The notes beneath the pieces are model-generated. The model was not told the origin of the DNA. It did no database searches and was given only the letters and a program-made list of their open reading frames with translations. The position numbers and the translations under genes were made by a program. A DNA stretch of 64,000 nt from 21-14-0-10-47-8 sp966211455 (lineage in GTDB: Bacteria; Bdellovibrionota; Bdellovibrionia; Bdellovibrionales; Bdellovibrionaceae): the NCBI GenBank assembly GCA_966211455.1, contig CBIHNI010000007.1, positions 1-64,000 on the forward strand, given 5' to 3'. This document shows positions 34,742-43,964 of this stretch, piece by piece. How positions within the stretch are numbered: position 1 is the stretch's first letter; each line of letters begins with the position of its first letter.

Positions 34742-35260
34742 TTACGCCTGTGGTGCAGCTTCCGCTCCACCTGACAATTTCTTTTGATATTCCGCCAAGC
34801 AACGAGCCAGTTTTGACCCTGGAGCTTGCAAAACACCCAAGAACATCGCGCGCAACTGATCTTTTCCAGGCAAAGTCGCCAAGAATTTGATCTTTTTGTC
34901 ATCCAGTTTTTCCCCATCCATGACACCAGTTTTGATCTGCAAAAGCTCTACGTCTTTTGCGAAATCAGCTAGCGCCTTGGCAGTCGCATTGACTTCACCG
35001 AAAGAGAATACGATCGCATTCGTACCTTTCAGTGTTGTTGACAATGCTTCATCAACCTTGGGGAAACCCTTCAGAGCTCGTCGAGCGAGAGTATTTCGTA
35101 CAACCTTCATCTCAGATTCAGATTTGTGCAAAGCTTTGCGCAAGTTTGTCACTTGCTCCACTTTCAAACCTTTGAAATCGACGATGAAGGCCCCTTTTGA
35201 CTTGTTCAATTTGTCAGTCAAAAACTTGATCTCTTGCTCTTTCGTATCGCGAGTCATCAT
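34742..35260 (-). CDS. rplJ: 50S ribosomal protein L10
   Basis: uL10, 172 residues, the stalk base that anchors L12. Start set at the ATG at 35260 (MMTRDTKEQEI) seven bases after GGAGG; an upstream ATG at 35278 would place that ribosome site inside the gene. Stretch KGAFIVDFKGLKVEQVTNLRK and NTLARRAL match the family. Preceded by a structured leader. Confidence 0.97.
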   Translation of the reverse strand: MMTRDTKEQEIKFLTDKLNKSKGAFIVDFKGLKVEQVTNLRKALHKSESEMKVVRNTLARRALKGFPKVDEALSTTLKGTNAIVFSFGEVNATAKALADFAKDVELLQIKTGVMDGEKLDDKKIKFLATLPGKDQLRAMFLGVLQAPGSKLARCLAEYQKKLSGGAEAAPQA

Positions 35261-35509
35261 GTGTGGACCTCCTTTCATTTCTCCAGTCTTCCTTTGAGGG
35301 GAAGTACTGGTTCTGCGATTCAGAAGGTTGGGAGGTTTATCCTTAAGTCCTCTTGCCCGTCTCGATAGGATCGGTTGCCCGAATTAAAGTTCTGCTACCA
35401 GTTGAAATCTTCTTGCGAAGATTTTGCTTTCGCGGAACGACCTATTTTCTCTGACCGCAATTCAATCTTTACCAAGCCACCTCGAGATCGGCGGCTTGTT
35501 TCGTTACAA
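35261..35509 (-). promoter_or_regulatory. Leader between rplA and rplJ, L10-leader-like
   Basis: Two hairpins stand out on the transcript: AAGCCGCC/GGTGGCTT (35474-35497) just after the rplA stop, and CCAGT-CTTCC/GGAAG-ACTGG with one bulged A (35283-35310) ending about ten bases before the rplJ ribosome site. In many bacteria this gap folds as the L10 leader bound by the L10-L12 complex to repress rplJL. I infer the same role; the conserved kink-turn was not verified by folding. Confidence 0.6.
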
Positions 35510-36214
35510 TTACTCTTCGCCACCAGTGTTCATGATTGGGTTTGGATCAACTTTGATTCCAGGACCCATCGTTGAAGAAACTGTGATGGTTTTCAGGTAA
35601 GTACCTTTAGAAGCAGCAGGCTTTGCTTTGATTACCGCAGCCATCAAAGAGTCGAAGTTGTCCTTCAACTTGCCAGCGCCCATTGATTTCTTGCCGATTC
35701 CAGCGTGGACGATACCAGCTTTATCGATACGGAAATCCAGCTTACCTTTTTTCTCAGCAGTAACAGCTTCACCAACGTTCATAGTCACTGTTCCAACCTT
35801 CGGATTTGGCATCAAACCACGAGGTCCCAAGATCTTAGCAACCTTAGAAACAGTTCCCATCATGTCAGGAGTTGCAATTGCTTTGTCGAAATCCAACCAA
35901 CCATCAGTGATTTTCTGAACCAGGTCGTCAGCGCCAACATAGTCAGCACCTGCGTTTTTCGCTTCAGCTTCTTTCGGGCCTTTTGCGAAAACAACAACGC
36001 GAACCGCTTTTCCAAGACCGTGAGGCAATGCAATCGCACCACGAACCTGTTGATCACCTTGTTTCGGATCAACACCCAAACGAACAGCGACGTTGATTGT
36101 CTCGTCAAATTTTGCAGTTGCAGTTTCAACTACCAATTTGAAAGTCTCTTCAACCAAGTGTTTTTTCTGAGCGTCTACTTTTTTAGAAGCATTGATAAAT
36201 CTTTTTCCAGACAT
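35510..36214 (-). CDS. rplA: 50S ribosomal protein L1
   Basis: uL1, 234 residues, forming the mobile L1 stalk at the E site. Starts MSGKRFINASKKVD at 36214, seven bases after AGGAG; a longer frame into rplK is not the start. Signature region KILGPRGLMPNPKVGTVT intact. Its stop is followed by the L10-type leader; its start is four bases after rplK. Confidence 0.98.
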   Translation of the reverse strand: MSGKRFINASKKVDAQKKHLVEETFKLVVETATAKFDETINVAVRLGVDPKQGDQQVRGAIALPHGLGKAVRVVVFAKGPKEAEAKNAGADYVGADDLVQKITDGWLDFDKAIATPDMMGTVSKVAKILGPRGLMPNPKVGTVTMNVGEAVTAEKKGKLDFRIDKAGIVHAGIGKKSMGAGKLKDNFDSLMAAVIKAKPAASKGTYLKTITVSSTMGPGIKVDPNPIMNTGGEE

Positions 36215-36218
36215 ACAA

Positions 36219-36644
36219 CTACTCCTGAACTTCCAGTCCCATTGATTTGGCAGTGCCAACCACTTGAGACATTGCTGATTCAACTTTTACGCAGTTGAGA
36301 TCAGGAAGTTTTGTTGTTGCGATGTTCTTCACATCCGCCATTTTCACTTTGCCGACTTTTTCTTTTTGAGGTTGTTTCGATCCAGATTGAATCTTAACAG
36401 CCTTCTTCAGAAGACTCGACACAGGAGGCGTCTTGGTGATGAATGTGAATGATCTATCTTGATAAACGGTGATGATGATCGGAACGATATCATCTCCCAT
36501 TTTTTGAGTTCTAGCATTGAACTGCTTACAGAACTCCATGATATTCACACCATGCTGTCCGAGCGCCGGTCCCACGGGAGGAGCTGGATTTGCTTTCCCT
36601 GCCGGAATCTGAAGTTTGATCATGGCGGTAACCTTTTTTGCCAT
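36219..36644 (-). CDS. rplK: 50S ribosomal protein L11
   Basis: uL11, 141 residues, at the GTPase-associated centre, needed for stringent-response signalling by RelA. N-terminal domain MIKLQIPAGKANPAPPVGPALGQHGVNIMEFC, proline-rich hinge and C-terminal RNA-binding domain with KVADVKNIA-like and GTAKSMGLEV. ATG start with GGAG upstream. Confidence 0.98.
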   Translation of the reverse strand: MAKKVTAMIKLQIPAGKANPAPPVGPALGQHGVNIMEFCKQFNARTQKMGDDIVPIIITVYQDRSFTFITKTPPVSSLLKKAVKIQSGSKQPQKEKVGKVKMADVKNIATTKLPDLNCVKVESAMSQVVGTAKSMGLEVQE

Positions 36645-36847
36645 TTCCCACTCCTTACAGTATGGTCTCTCGCTTTCGCGAGGACTTGTTTATAATCCTC
36701 TTGCGACCTATTCGCTTGAGGGTTTTTGCTTTACTTATGCGGCCGATCTTTTACTTGCTACGTCCTTACTCCTGTCGGCCTTGCTGTTTCCTGATTTCCA
36801 ATGGAAATCAGGAAAGCATATAGGAGGAAAGAACAAATTGATTTTAC
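36645..36847 (-). promoter_or_regulatory. Leader between nusG and rplK with two hairpin zones
   Basis: A 203-bp gap. Near nusG a perfect inverted repeat with 13-bp arms and a 3-base centre (36787-36815) lacks a T run. Near rplK a CTCGC-GAAA-GCGAG hairpin (36669-36682) overlaps a GAGGA/TCCTC pair (36680-36684, 36696-36700), within 40 bases of the rplK start. In E. coli L1 represses rplKA by binding a structure at this place; I suggest the second zone as its counterpart. Confidence 0.5.
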
Positions 36848-37402
36848 CTAGGCCTTTTCAACCTGGATAAAGTCGAGCTCAACCGGTGTTGGACGACCAA
36901 AGATTGAAACCAATACTTTGACCTTTCCTTTTTCCTCGTTGATCTCTTCAACCGTTCCAGCAAAGTTGCTGAATGGTCCATCCACAACAGTGACGTTTTC
37001 GCCAGTTGTGAAATTGATTTTTGTCTTTGGCTTTTCGGCCAGACCCGCCATTTGCTGAGTCACGCGCAAAACTTCAGCCTCTGGAACTTCTGGAGGACGA
37101 GTCTTTGGACCGCCACCCACGAAGCCAGTCACCTTAGAAGACTGTTTTACCAGCTGCCAAGATTCGTCGTTCAAATACATCTTTACGAAAATGTAGCCTG
37201 GGAAAAACTTGCGAGATTTTGTCTGCTTTTGGCCTTTAACCAACTGAACAACGTTTTCAGATGGAATCAGGATTTCGCCGAAGAATTCTTCCATCTTCTT
37301 TGAACGGATGCGCTCTTCGATTGCTGTTTTGGCAGTCGCTTCGCAACCCGTTTGCACGTTCACGATATACCATTTTTTATCCATGTTCGCCGCTGCTGCC
37401 AT
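36848..37402 (-). CDS. nusG: Transcription termination/antitermination factor NusG
   Basis: 184 residues. NGN domain with KKWYIVNVQTGCEATAKTAI and the polymerase-facing FPGYIFVKMYLNDESW; C-terminal KOW domain GENVTVVDGPFSNFAGTVEEI, which binds Rho or S10. Start set at the ATG at 37402 with GGGAG six bases upstream, two bases after the secE stop. S10, its translation-coupling partner, is also in the window. Confidence 0.97.
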   Translation of the reverse strand: MAAAANMDKKWYIVNVQTGCEATAKTAIEERIRSKKMEEFFGEILIPSENVVQLVKGQKQTKSRKFFPGYIFVKMYLNDESWQLVKQSSKVTGFVGGGPKTRPPEVPEAEVLRVTQQMAGLAEKPKTKINFTTGENVTVVDGPFSNFAGTVEEINEEKGKVKVLVSIFGRPTPVELDFIQVEKA

Positions 37403-37404
37403 GA

Positions 37405-37785
37405 TTAGCTCCCCATGATCCATTTCAGGAACATGCCGGATGCGAAGTCGAAACCAGAGATAATCACGCTTGAAATCGCAACCATAATCAGAACCACGAT
37501 CGTCATCGCCGTGGTGTCTTTACGTGAAGGCCAAACTACTTTTTTAACTTCAACAACAACTTCGTCCGCCCATGCTTTCACTTTAGAGTTGAACTGCAGA
37601 GCTACGAAAATCGCCAAACCAACAAAAACTGGCAGGCCGTGACGAACCAAATCGGAATCCGCTAAGCGAGCGACAATACCAAAAGCCGCCGAGAAAGCTT
37701 TGATCAACATGTGCAGAACCAGTCCACCGATGGCTCCAGCCAATGCGAAACTGAGAGTGAGGATCTTTGCGTTTGAATTTTCCAT
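37405..37785 (-). CDS. secE: Protein translocase subunit SecE
   Basis: 126 residues, the clamp subunit of SecYEG. Three hydrophobic segments (about residues 7-27, 42-62 and 92-122), the three-segment form known from E. coli rather than the single-segment form common elsewhere. The conserved amphipathic helix before the last segment reads VEVKKVVWPSRKDT. Start set at the ATG at 37785 behind AGAGG. It lies between tRNA-Trp and nusG. Confidence 0.95.
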   Translation of the reverse strand: MENSNAKILTLSFALAGAIGGLVLHMLIKAFSAAFGIVARLADSDLVRHGLPVFVGLAIFVALQFNSKVKAWADEVVVEVKKVVWPSRKDTTAMTIVVLIMVAISSVIISGFDFASGMFLKWIMGS

Positions 37786-37811
37786 GCCGTCGGACCTCTT
37801 CTTCAAAAAAT

Positions 37812-37888
37812 TGGCAGGGGAGGAGGGGCTCGAACCCACAACCTAAGGATTTGGAGTCCTTCGCTCTACCAATTAGAGCTACTCCCCT
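37812..37888 (-). tRNA. tRNA-Trp (CCA)
   Basis: Acceptor AGGGGAG pairs with CTCCCCT, discriminator G, and CCA is encoded. D arm GCTCTAATTGGTAGAGC, anticodon stem GGACT-loop-AATCC with anticodon CCA, T arm GTGGGTTCGAGCCC. Sits between tuf and secE, as in many bacteria. Confidence 0.96.
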
Positions 37889-37894
37889 GCACGT

Positions 37895-37945
37895 AAATCC
37901 TTAAAAATCTGAAGGATTTTGTAAACCCTTCTAAAAGCCGAAGGG
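37895..37945 (-). other. Two hairpins between tuf and tRNA-Trp
   Basis: AAATCCTT/AAGGATTT (37895-37919) and CCCTTC/GAAGGG (37926-37945). Neither is followed by a strong T run on the minus strand. They probably set the 3' end of tuf mRNA or serve as processing sites for the tRNA. Confidence 0.45.
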
Positions 37946-37996
37946 GACCCCCTTTCGAGATGTCCCCATTCGTCGTTATAACCGCTTTAAAACCGA

Positions 37997-39187
<1,191 letters not shown>

Positions 39188-39296
39188 TCTAGTTCCTCCT
39201 GAATGGACTTTTTCTTTTTTTAAAACTCAAAACGTTCAAACAAACAATTCAAAACACAAAATCAAACTTAGCAATCATCTCCGCGCCTGCCGCAGA

Positions 39297-39371
39297 TGGA
39301 GCCCGTGATCGGAGCCGAACCGACGACCTCACCCTTACCAAGGGTGCGCTCTACCACTGAGCTACACGGGC
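39297..39371 (-). tRNA. tRNA-Thr (GGT)
   Basis: Acceptor GCCCGTG with CACGGGC, discriminator T, encoded CCA. D arm GCTCAGTGGTAGAGC, anticodon stem CACCC/GGGTG with loop TTGGTAA (anticodon GGT), T arm GTCGGTTCGGCTCCGAT. Directly upstream of tuf. Confidence 0.95.
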
Positions 39372-39389
39372 ACTTGCCCAGAATAAAGT

Positions 39390-39466
39390 TGGAGCGGGAG
39401 ACGGGTCTCGAACCCGCAACCCTCAGCTTGGAAGGCTGATACTCTAGCCAATTGAGCTACTCCCGC
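39390..39466 (-). tRNA. tRNA-Gly (TCC)
   Basis: Acceptor GCGGGAG with CTCCCGC, discriminator T, encoded CCA. Anticodon stem CAGCC/GGCTG-like around loop CTTCCAA (anticodon TCC), T arm GCGGGTTCGAGACCCG. Eighteen bases separate it from tRNA-Thr(GGT), consistent with one transcript. Confidence 0.96.
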
Positions 39467-39520
39467 CCTACGTTTCGCCGATCAACCGCAAATTTCTTTG
39501 TCCTTGTGAGACTGAAAATT

Positions 39521-39606
39521 TGGTGGAGGAGGAAGGATTCGAACCTTCGTAGACGTAAGTCAACGGATTTACAGTCCGTCCCCTTTAGCCACTCGGGCAC
39601 CCCTCC
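39521..39606 (-). tRNA. tRNA-Tyr (GTA)
   Basis: Class II tRNA with a long variable arm. Acceptor GGAGGGG with CTCCTCC (one G-U), discriminator A, encoded CCA. Anticodon stem ACGGA/TCCGT with loop CTGTAAA (anticodon GTA), variable arm TGACTTACGTCTACG, T arm AAGGTTCGAATCCTT. Confidence 0.96.
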
Positions 39607-39664
39607 GGGTTGTTTAAAGCGAAACTCGTATTTCAACAGGATTTTCCCGTCTAGAGGAAAATAT

Positions 39665-39740
39665 TGGAGCTGGTTATGGGACTCGAACCCGCAACCTGCT
39701 GATTACAAATCAGCTGCTCTACCAATTGAGCTAAACCAGC
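39665..39740 (-). tRNA. tRNA-Thr (TGT)
   Basis: Acceptor GCTGGTT with AACCAGC, discriminator T, encoded CCA. D arm GCTCAATTGGTAGAGC, anticodon stem GCTGA/TCAGC with loop TTTGTAA (anticodon TGT), T arm GCGGGTTCGAGTCCC. First gene of the tRNA-tuf transcript, 23 bases after a -10 box. Confidence 0.96.
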
Positions 39741-39762
39741 CCTGATGAGACACGACCGCAAG

Positions 39763-39791
39763 GTTTTATGAAGAAACCTGGCGTGAGTCAA
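39763..39791 (-). promoter_or_regulatory. Promoter of the tRNA-tuf-secE-nusG transcript
   Basis: Minus strand TTGACT, 17-base spacer, TAAAAC, placed 23 bases before the 5' end of tRNA-Thr(TGT). Good spacing, five-of-six -35 and four-of-six -10. It lies just after the stop of the methyltransferase gene. Confidence 0.68.
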
Positions 39792-39800
39792 AGGTTTAAA

Positions 39801-40682
39801 TCAAAGATTTTTTCGAGTGTGCTGACGATAGGTTTCCGTAAGAGCGATAGCTGTCGCGACAGAGGCGTTGTAGCTAGCCGCAGCACTCACCTGAGGGATG
39901 CGTATTAATTCATCACACAAACGCTCGGTTGGAATTCGCAAACCCTTCTCTTCGGAGCCAATACACCAGACGACTTTTTCGGGAATATCGAGATCGAATA
40001 AATCGCGCTTTCCTTCGTGCGAGAGACCGAAAACCCAATATCCAGCTTTTTTCAGTTCTTCCAATGGGTTAGCGAAGTTCGTGGTGCGCTCAACGGGAAC
40101 GTGCTCAACCCCACCGCAGGCGACTTTATGGGCCGTTGCCGTCAGGCCAACCGAACGATCTTCGGGGATGAGGACTCCGCCGACCTTCATCAGCCAAGAT
40201 GTGCGCAAAATAGCACCAAGATTTTGCGGGTCTTCGATGCCATCTAGAACCAAAACTCGAGCCGAATCCGCTTGCTGAAGTGCCTGCCAATTCAGCTCTG
40301 GAGTGTGATCTGAAAAGACCGCGGCGCCCTGATGCGAGGGCGAAACTTTGTCTAAAAATGCAGCAGGAACGGTTTCGACTTTCAAACCGCGGGACTTGAG
40401 TTCTTGGCCCAGGTCCTTGAGGTCGCTGACACTTTCCCAACCCTGCTTCAACCACACTTGGCGAATGGATTTGGGACGAACATTCAAAACTTCCAGAATG
40501 GCATGATTGCCAATGATAGCTCGCCATTCGCGAGGCCATGAAGGCCCGCCGCCCTTTGGCTTTTCGTCTCGAGAACCTGATGGCCTTGAGCTTGGGCCGC
40601 GGCCTCCGCCACCCCTTCCTGGAGTTTGCGATGAAGAGGGACGACGAGAGGGAGAAGACGAGTTTTTGAAATTCTTTTTCAT
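39801..40682 (-). CDS. TrmH/SpoU-family RNA 2'-O-methyltransferase, RlmB-like
   Basis: 293 residues; family members methylate a ribose in rRNA or tRNA with S-adenosylmethionine through a knotted SPOUT fold. The N-terminal ~45 residues are Ser/Pro/Arg/Gly-rich and disordered; a substrate-binding domain follows (WRAIIGNHAILEVLN); then motif 1 EDPQNLGAILRTS, motif 2 VWCIGSEEKGLR and motif 3 IPQVSAAASYNASVATAIAL. Organisation matches RlmB (23S rRNA G2251 in E. coli), but exact target is not provable. Start at 40682 is uncertain: no strong ribosome site is present there or at an upstream TTG at 40733. The gene ends just before the tRNA-tuf promoter. Confidence 0.87.
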   Translation of the reverse strand: MKKNFKNSSSPSRRPSSSQTPGRGGGGRGPSSRPSGSRDEKPKGGGPSWPREWRAIIGNHAILEVLNVRPKSIRQVWLKQGWESVSDLKDLGQELKSRGLKVETVPAAFLDKVSPSHQGAAVFSDHTPELNWQALQQADSARVLVLDGIEDPQNLGAILRTSWLMKVGGVLIPEDRSVGLTATAHKVACGGVEHVPVERTTNFANPLEELKKAGYWVFGLSHEGKRDLFDLDIPEKVVWCIGSEEKGLRIPTERLCDELIRIPQVSAAASYNASVATAIALTETYRQHTRKNL

Positions 40683-40795
40683 GAGGGAAACGGTTCTACC
40701 CGATTTTCGAAATGAAGAGAATGGCGATCTCAAGACCGGAAGCTTTTACACTCGAGAATCGCCCTTTTGCAGCTGAACTCTGTCTCAGCTTTGAC

Positions 40796-41650
40796 TCAAC
40801 TTTCTGTGAAGACTTGAGAGATTCTTTCCGCCAAAAGCTGGATGGTTTTACTTTGCCGACGCTCGCTTCGGTAGATCAAACAGATCTCGTCTTGGAAAGA
40901 AGGTAATGACGAAATTTTCTTCAGTCCGTGACGGGGCCGACTGTGCACGACCTTACCCGGAAGAATGGCCACCCCGGCGCCATGGATGGCCAGCTCGCGG
41001 GCGACCTCAAGGCTCGAGGTGGTCACGAAACGCTCGAAAACGTCTTTGGTTTTTCGCGCCAAAGTTTGCGTCTGATTGAGCTGCGGATCTGAGATCAGGG
41101 TCTTTTCGTTTGCCGCTAAGATTCTTTCACTTTTCCAGTAGGAAACTTCGTCGCGCGACAGACGTTTGATCACCAAATCCGGATGCTGAACCGGATTCAC
41201 CACAATGCCCAAATCAAGATTCAGGCTGATCACGCCTTCGGTGATTTTGCGGGACATATCGTGCTCGAGAGAGACCTGCAGATGCGGAAAATCGCCGAGC
41301 ACCTTCGGCAGCGAATTTGGCAACGAGTACTGCGCAACCGCCACATGGCAACCCAGGCGAACGTGACCGCGAAGCTCGTCACTTTGGGTCTGCGTTTGCT
41401 GCTTGAGAAGCGTCCAGCTTTGGATGAGGTCTTGCGCTTTCGCCAAGAAGACGCGACCTGATTCCGTCAGAAAGACACCCTTCTTCGTGCGAGTCAGAAG
41501 CTGCACCCCCAGATCATGCTCGAGATTGGCAAGCGCGATCGAAAGAGTCGGCTGGCGGATCCCCAATCGCTCGGCCGCGCGAGACATATTTTGCGTCTTT
41601 GCGACCTCGAGGAAGTATTCGATTTCGGTCGGGCTTGGCAGATTAATCAT
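40796..41650 (-). CDS. LysR-family transcriptional regulator
   Basis: 284 residues. N-terminal winged helix-turn-helix at about residues 7-65 (FLEVAKTQNMSRAAERLGIRQPTLSIALANLE region with GVQLLTRTKKGVFLTESG), then a periplasmic-binding-like effector domain from about 95 (VRLGCHVAVAQYSLP). Target and effector unknown. It is divergent from the DUF2799-like lipoprotein gene; the intervening 216 bp is AT-rich, the usual place for LysR-type control, but no clear operator was found. Confidence 0.92.
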   Translation of the reverse strand: MINLPSPTEIEYFLEVAKTQNMSRAAERLGIRQPTLSIALANLEHDLGVQLLTRTKKGVFLTESGRVFLAKAQDLIQSWTLLKQQTQTQSDELRGHVRLGCHVAVAQYSLPNSLPKVLGDFPHLQVSLEHDMSRKITEGVISLNLDLGIVVNPVQHPDLVIKRLSRDEVSYWKSERILAANEKTLISDPQLNQTQTLARKTKDVFERFVTTSSLEVARELAIHGAGVAILPGKVVHSRPRHGLKKISSLPSFQDEICLIYRSERRQSKTIQLLAERISQVFTES

Positions 41651-41866
41651 AAAAATTTCCTATCACATCTATATTTGTTATCAATTTTTATTATTGACAT
41701 TGCCGTTCTAAACAAGTGTTCGGAGACAAGCAATGAAAAGTTGAACCAAGGAAAATATGAAAATTCTGAAGGAATTTTTAAGGCGTTTCGCAACGCGATC
41801 CAACCGCTTTGACAAGAGTGAAATTTCAGAAGAACCTTGAGGGACCTTATCCCGGGAGTTTTCGAA

Positions 41867-42613
41867 ATGACCAACCGAAGTGGACTCTTCACCGCCGTCG
41901 CTCTTTCAAGTTTGCTTTTGATTTCGTGCACGTCGTATTTTGTGCGCAAAGATTGCGAGAAAAAGAATTGGTACCAAATCGGTTACGACGCCGCCCTTCG
42001 TGGCGATCGCATCTCGAACGACGACACAGTCAACACCTGCCGCAAGGTCGATGCGGAAATTTCAGAGTCGCAATTGGATGTGGGTTTTAAAGCCGGGATG
42101 AGCCGTTACTGCCAACCGGATGGAGTCTTTCAAACTGGAAAAAATGGCGATCTCTTTAATACGGATTTTTGCGAGCCGGGGCAGCTTTCGATGCTTCGCC
42201 AGAAACATCATGATGGCCTGAAGGCTTATTGCACGGATGGCATGACCGCAGGTCTCAGCGGCAAGAAATATAAAAACGTCTGCGAAACAAATTTGGAAAA
42301 AGGTTTTCTTCCTGAGTACCGAAAAGGTCGCAAAAAATATTTGCAGGGAATGATTCAAAATACCGAAGTGAAGGTCCGTGATTCACTTGTTGAGTTGGAT
42401 CGACTTTCATTCGAAAAACGCATCACGGACAACCGTCTTTCCGCCTTACCATACGCCAAAGCGGGAGATCAGGACCCTTACTCGTCCGAGCGCAGCTCTT
42501 TGAGCAATCGTTCGTGGTCTTTGGGCTCGCAAATCAATCAGCTGACCGTGGAAAAAACCAAGCTGCAGAATGAATTGGACACTTACAAACAGGAAGTCGT
42601 GACTTTGGATTGA
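41867..42613 (+). CDS. DUF2799-like lipoprotein
   Basis: 248 residues from the ATG at 41867 with GGGAG eight bases upstream. Lipoprotein signal peptide with lipobox LLISC. The mature part shows the spaced pattern of DUF2799 proteins: C.KKNWYQIGYDAALRG, later CRKV, then a second half with RQKHHDGLKAYCTDGMTAG. The C-terminal ~85 residues are charged and probably coiled-coil (LTVEKTKLQNELDTYKQEV). Family function is unknown. Ends at a bidirectional terminator. Confidence 0.85.
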   Translation: MTNRSGLFTAVALSSLLLISCTSYFVRKDCEKKNWYQIGYDAALRGDRISNDDTVNTCRKVDAEISESQLDVGFKAGMSRYCQPDGVFQTGKNGDLFNTDFCEPGQLSMLRQKHHDGLKAYCTDGMTAGLSGKKYKNVCETNLEKGFLPEYRKGRKKYLQGMIQNTEVKVRDSLVELDRLSFEKRITDNRLSALPYAKAGDQDPYSSERSSLSNRSWSLGSQINQLTVEKTKLQNELDTYKQEVVTLD

Positions 42614-42645
42614 GGTCTGAAGCGAAAACAGGAGAGTTCAAAAAC

Positions 42646-42673
42646 AAAAGCCAGAATTTCTTCCGGCTTTTTT
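42646..42673. terminator. Bidirectional terminator at 42.66 kb
   Basis: AAAAGCC and GGCTTTT (with one further G-C pair) flank a 12-base loop with A and T runs outside. It serves the DUF2799-like gene on the plus strand and the small basic-protein gene on the minus strand. Confidence 0.85.
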
Positions 42674-42674
42674 G

Positions 42675-42767
42675 TTATTTGCGCTTTTTGACGTTCAACA
42701 TGCGCATTTTTTTCTTGATGCGCTTCATGCGATGACGAACGCTTTTGTTTCGAACTTTCTTAGCCAT
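42675..42767 (-). CDS. 30-residue basic protein
   Basis: ATG at 42767 preceded by a near-perfect AAGGAGG at seven bases, 30 codons, then stop and terminator. The product, MAKKVRNKSVRHRMKRIKKK then MRMLNVKKRK, is about half Lys/Arg. It resembles in size and composition the tiny basic proteins sometimes annotated as AURKAIP1/COX24-like or as ribosome-associated bTHX/bL38-type proteins, but I cannot assign it firmly. Too short for most gene callers. The isolated ribosome site and dedicated terminator make it a real transcript unit. Confidence 0.75.
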   Translation of the reverse strand: MAKKVRNKSVRHRMKRIKKKMRMLNVKKRK

Positions 42768-42853
42768 TGTGGCCTCCTTGCAATTGCAGAAAGCTTACCT
42801 TTATCTTTGTGATGGCCTCAAGTTCTTTAATGGACCCACTGCGCTTAGCTCGG

Positions 42854-43153
42854 TCATTCGGGAGTCGACGCTTTTTCGATCTTAACGATATCGCAAAAAT
42901 CTCCGTCGCTGACTGTAATATTATAATTCAGCTGTGCATGAAATCCATTGCGAGCTCCCTCGATTTCAACCAAAAATTGTCCATAATGCTTTTTGTCGGC
43001 AACCGGCTCATACACTTGAACTTTCGAAAGCCCGTTCAAGGTCGCCATAGACTGACCTGCCTCAACCGCTCGTTGCTCTTTTGTATTGCAAGTTGCATGG
43101 GCCGCTTGATTCAAAATCATCATCGCAAGAACTGATAAAATAATTTTTGTCAT
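42854..43153 (-). CDS. Small secreted protein
   Basis: 99 residues with a signal peptide of about 20 residues ending AHA; mature protein of about 79 residues with two cysteines (ATCNTKE and DFCDIV) likely paired. The rest alternates short beta-type stretches (KVQVYEPV, GQFLVEIEG, LNYNITVSDG). I do not recognise the family. ATG start with AGGAG upstream. Confidence 0.82.
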   Translation of the reverse strand: MTKIILSVLAMMILNQAAHATCNTKEQRAVEAGQSMATLNGLSKVQVYEPVADKKHYGQFLVEIEGARNGFHAQLNYNITVSDGDFCDIVKIEKASTPE

Positions 43154-43322
43154 AAATGACTCCTTTGTTATGCCGGAATCATAAGAGATTGAAACAGTTG
43201 GGATGAGAATTTCCCAACAAGATGTTTATCCGATACATAAACACATTCGTTTTTCTGACTCAATTTCGGATGCTTGCAAAGAAACTGTCGAGACTTTCGA
43301 CAGTCATGAAATTAGCGCTCTT

Positions 43323-43943
43323 TTAGCTCTTTCGATGTCGCAGCATCAAGTCTCGAAGTTCGTTTTGTCGCTCGCCGCCTTCCGATTCCAGGCCTTTGAT
43401 GACCCCGTCGAAGTCGGCTTGCTTGCGGTTTTGACTGAGCTTGAATTTGGCTTCGATTTTGGTGACATCGATTTCAAAGGCGACAATCGCTGAAAGCAGA
43501 ACTTTTGGATCTGCTAGGTCATCTGGCAGGCCGAACTCCCACGGATTGGCGCGACCGCTTTCCATGTGTTGTGAGAGGATTTTCAGAGCGGAAACTGTCT
43601 CTTCGTAGGAAGTCAGAAGCTTGGCTGAACCTTGCATGTGCACGACCGAATAATTCCACGTCGGGACGTCATGATCAGCATACCAGGAAGGTGTGATATA
43701 ACCCTGCACACCTTGAAAGATCACTTTGGCTGGTAGGCTTTCAATCATCTTCCAGTGGGGATTGGCTTTGGCGAAATGGCCGATTAGCTTCACGCTTTGA
43801 TCCGTTTTTGTCGCGACCAATGGCAGATGTGAAATCATCATATCGTCGCCGGCCACTGTGATAACGGTTGCGAGCGGGTTTTTATCAATAAGACGAAAGA
43901 CTTCGTCCTGATTCTCGACTTGGAAAAGACGAGGGTTGTACAC
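43323..43943 (-). CDS. PaiB-like FMN-binding protein
   Basis: 206 residues of the PaiB/FMN-binding split-barrel family, annotated in Bacillus as a negative regulator of sporulation and protease genes though the flavin role is the clearer activity. Family stretches NPLATVITVAGDDMMISHLPLV, GHFAKANPHWK, and the signature GYITPSWYADHDVPTWNYSVVHMQG are intact. GTG start at 43943, nine bases after AGGAGG. It is 21 bp downstream of pyrF on the same strand, so probably cotranscribed with it. Confidence 0.93.
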   Translation of the reverse strand: MYNPRLFQVENQDEVFRLIDKNPLATVITVAGDDMMISHLPLVATKTDQSVKLIGHFAKANPHWKMIESLPAKVIFQGVQGYITPSWYADHDVPTWNYSVVHMQGSAKLLTSYEETVSALKILSQHMESGRANPWEFGLPDDLADPKVLLSAIVAFEIDVTKIEAKFKLSQNRKQADFDGVIKGLESEGGERQNELRDLMLRHRKS

Positions 43944-43964
43944 GGATTCAGGCCTCCTTTTTGT

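Noticed and set aside
35261..35278. Upstream ATG for rplJ
   Set aside because: It would put the clear AAAGGAGG ribosome site inside the coding sequence.
36215..36283. N-terminal extension of L1 into rplK
   Set aside because: The family start MSGKRF has a good ribosome site; the extension is rplK sequence in another frame.
43203..43493. Plus-strand 96-codon frame overlapping the PaiB-like gene
   Set aside because: Most of it is antisense to a well-conserved gene and it has no ribosome site.
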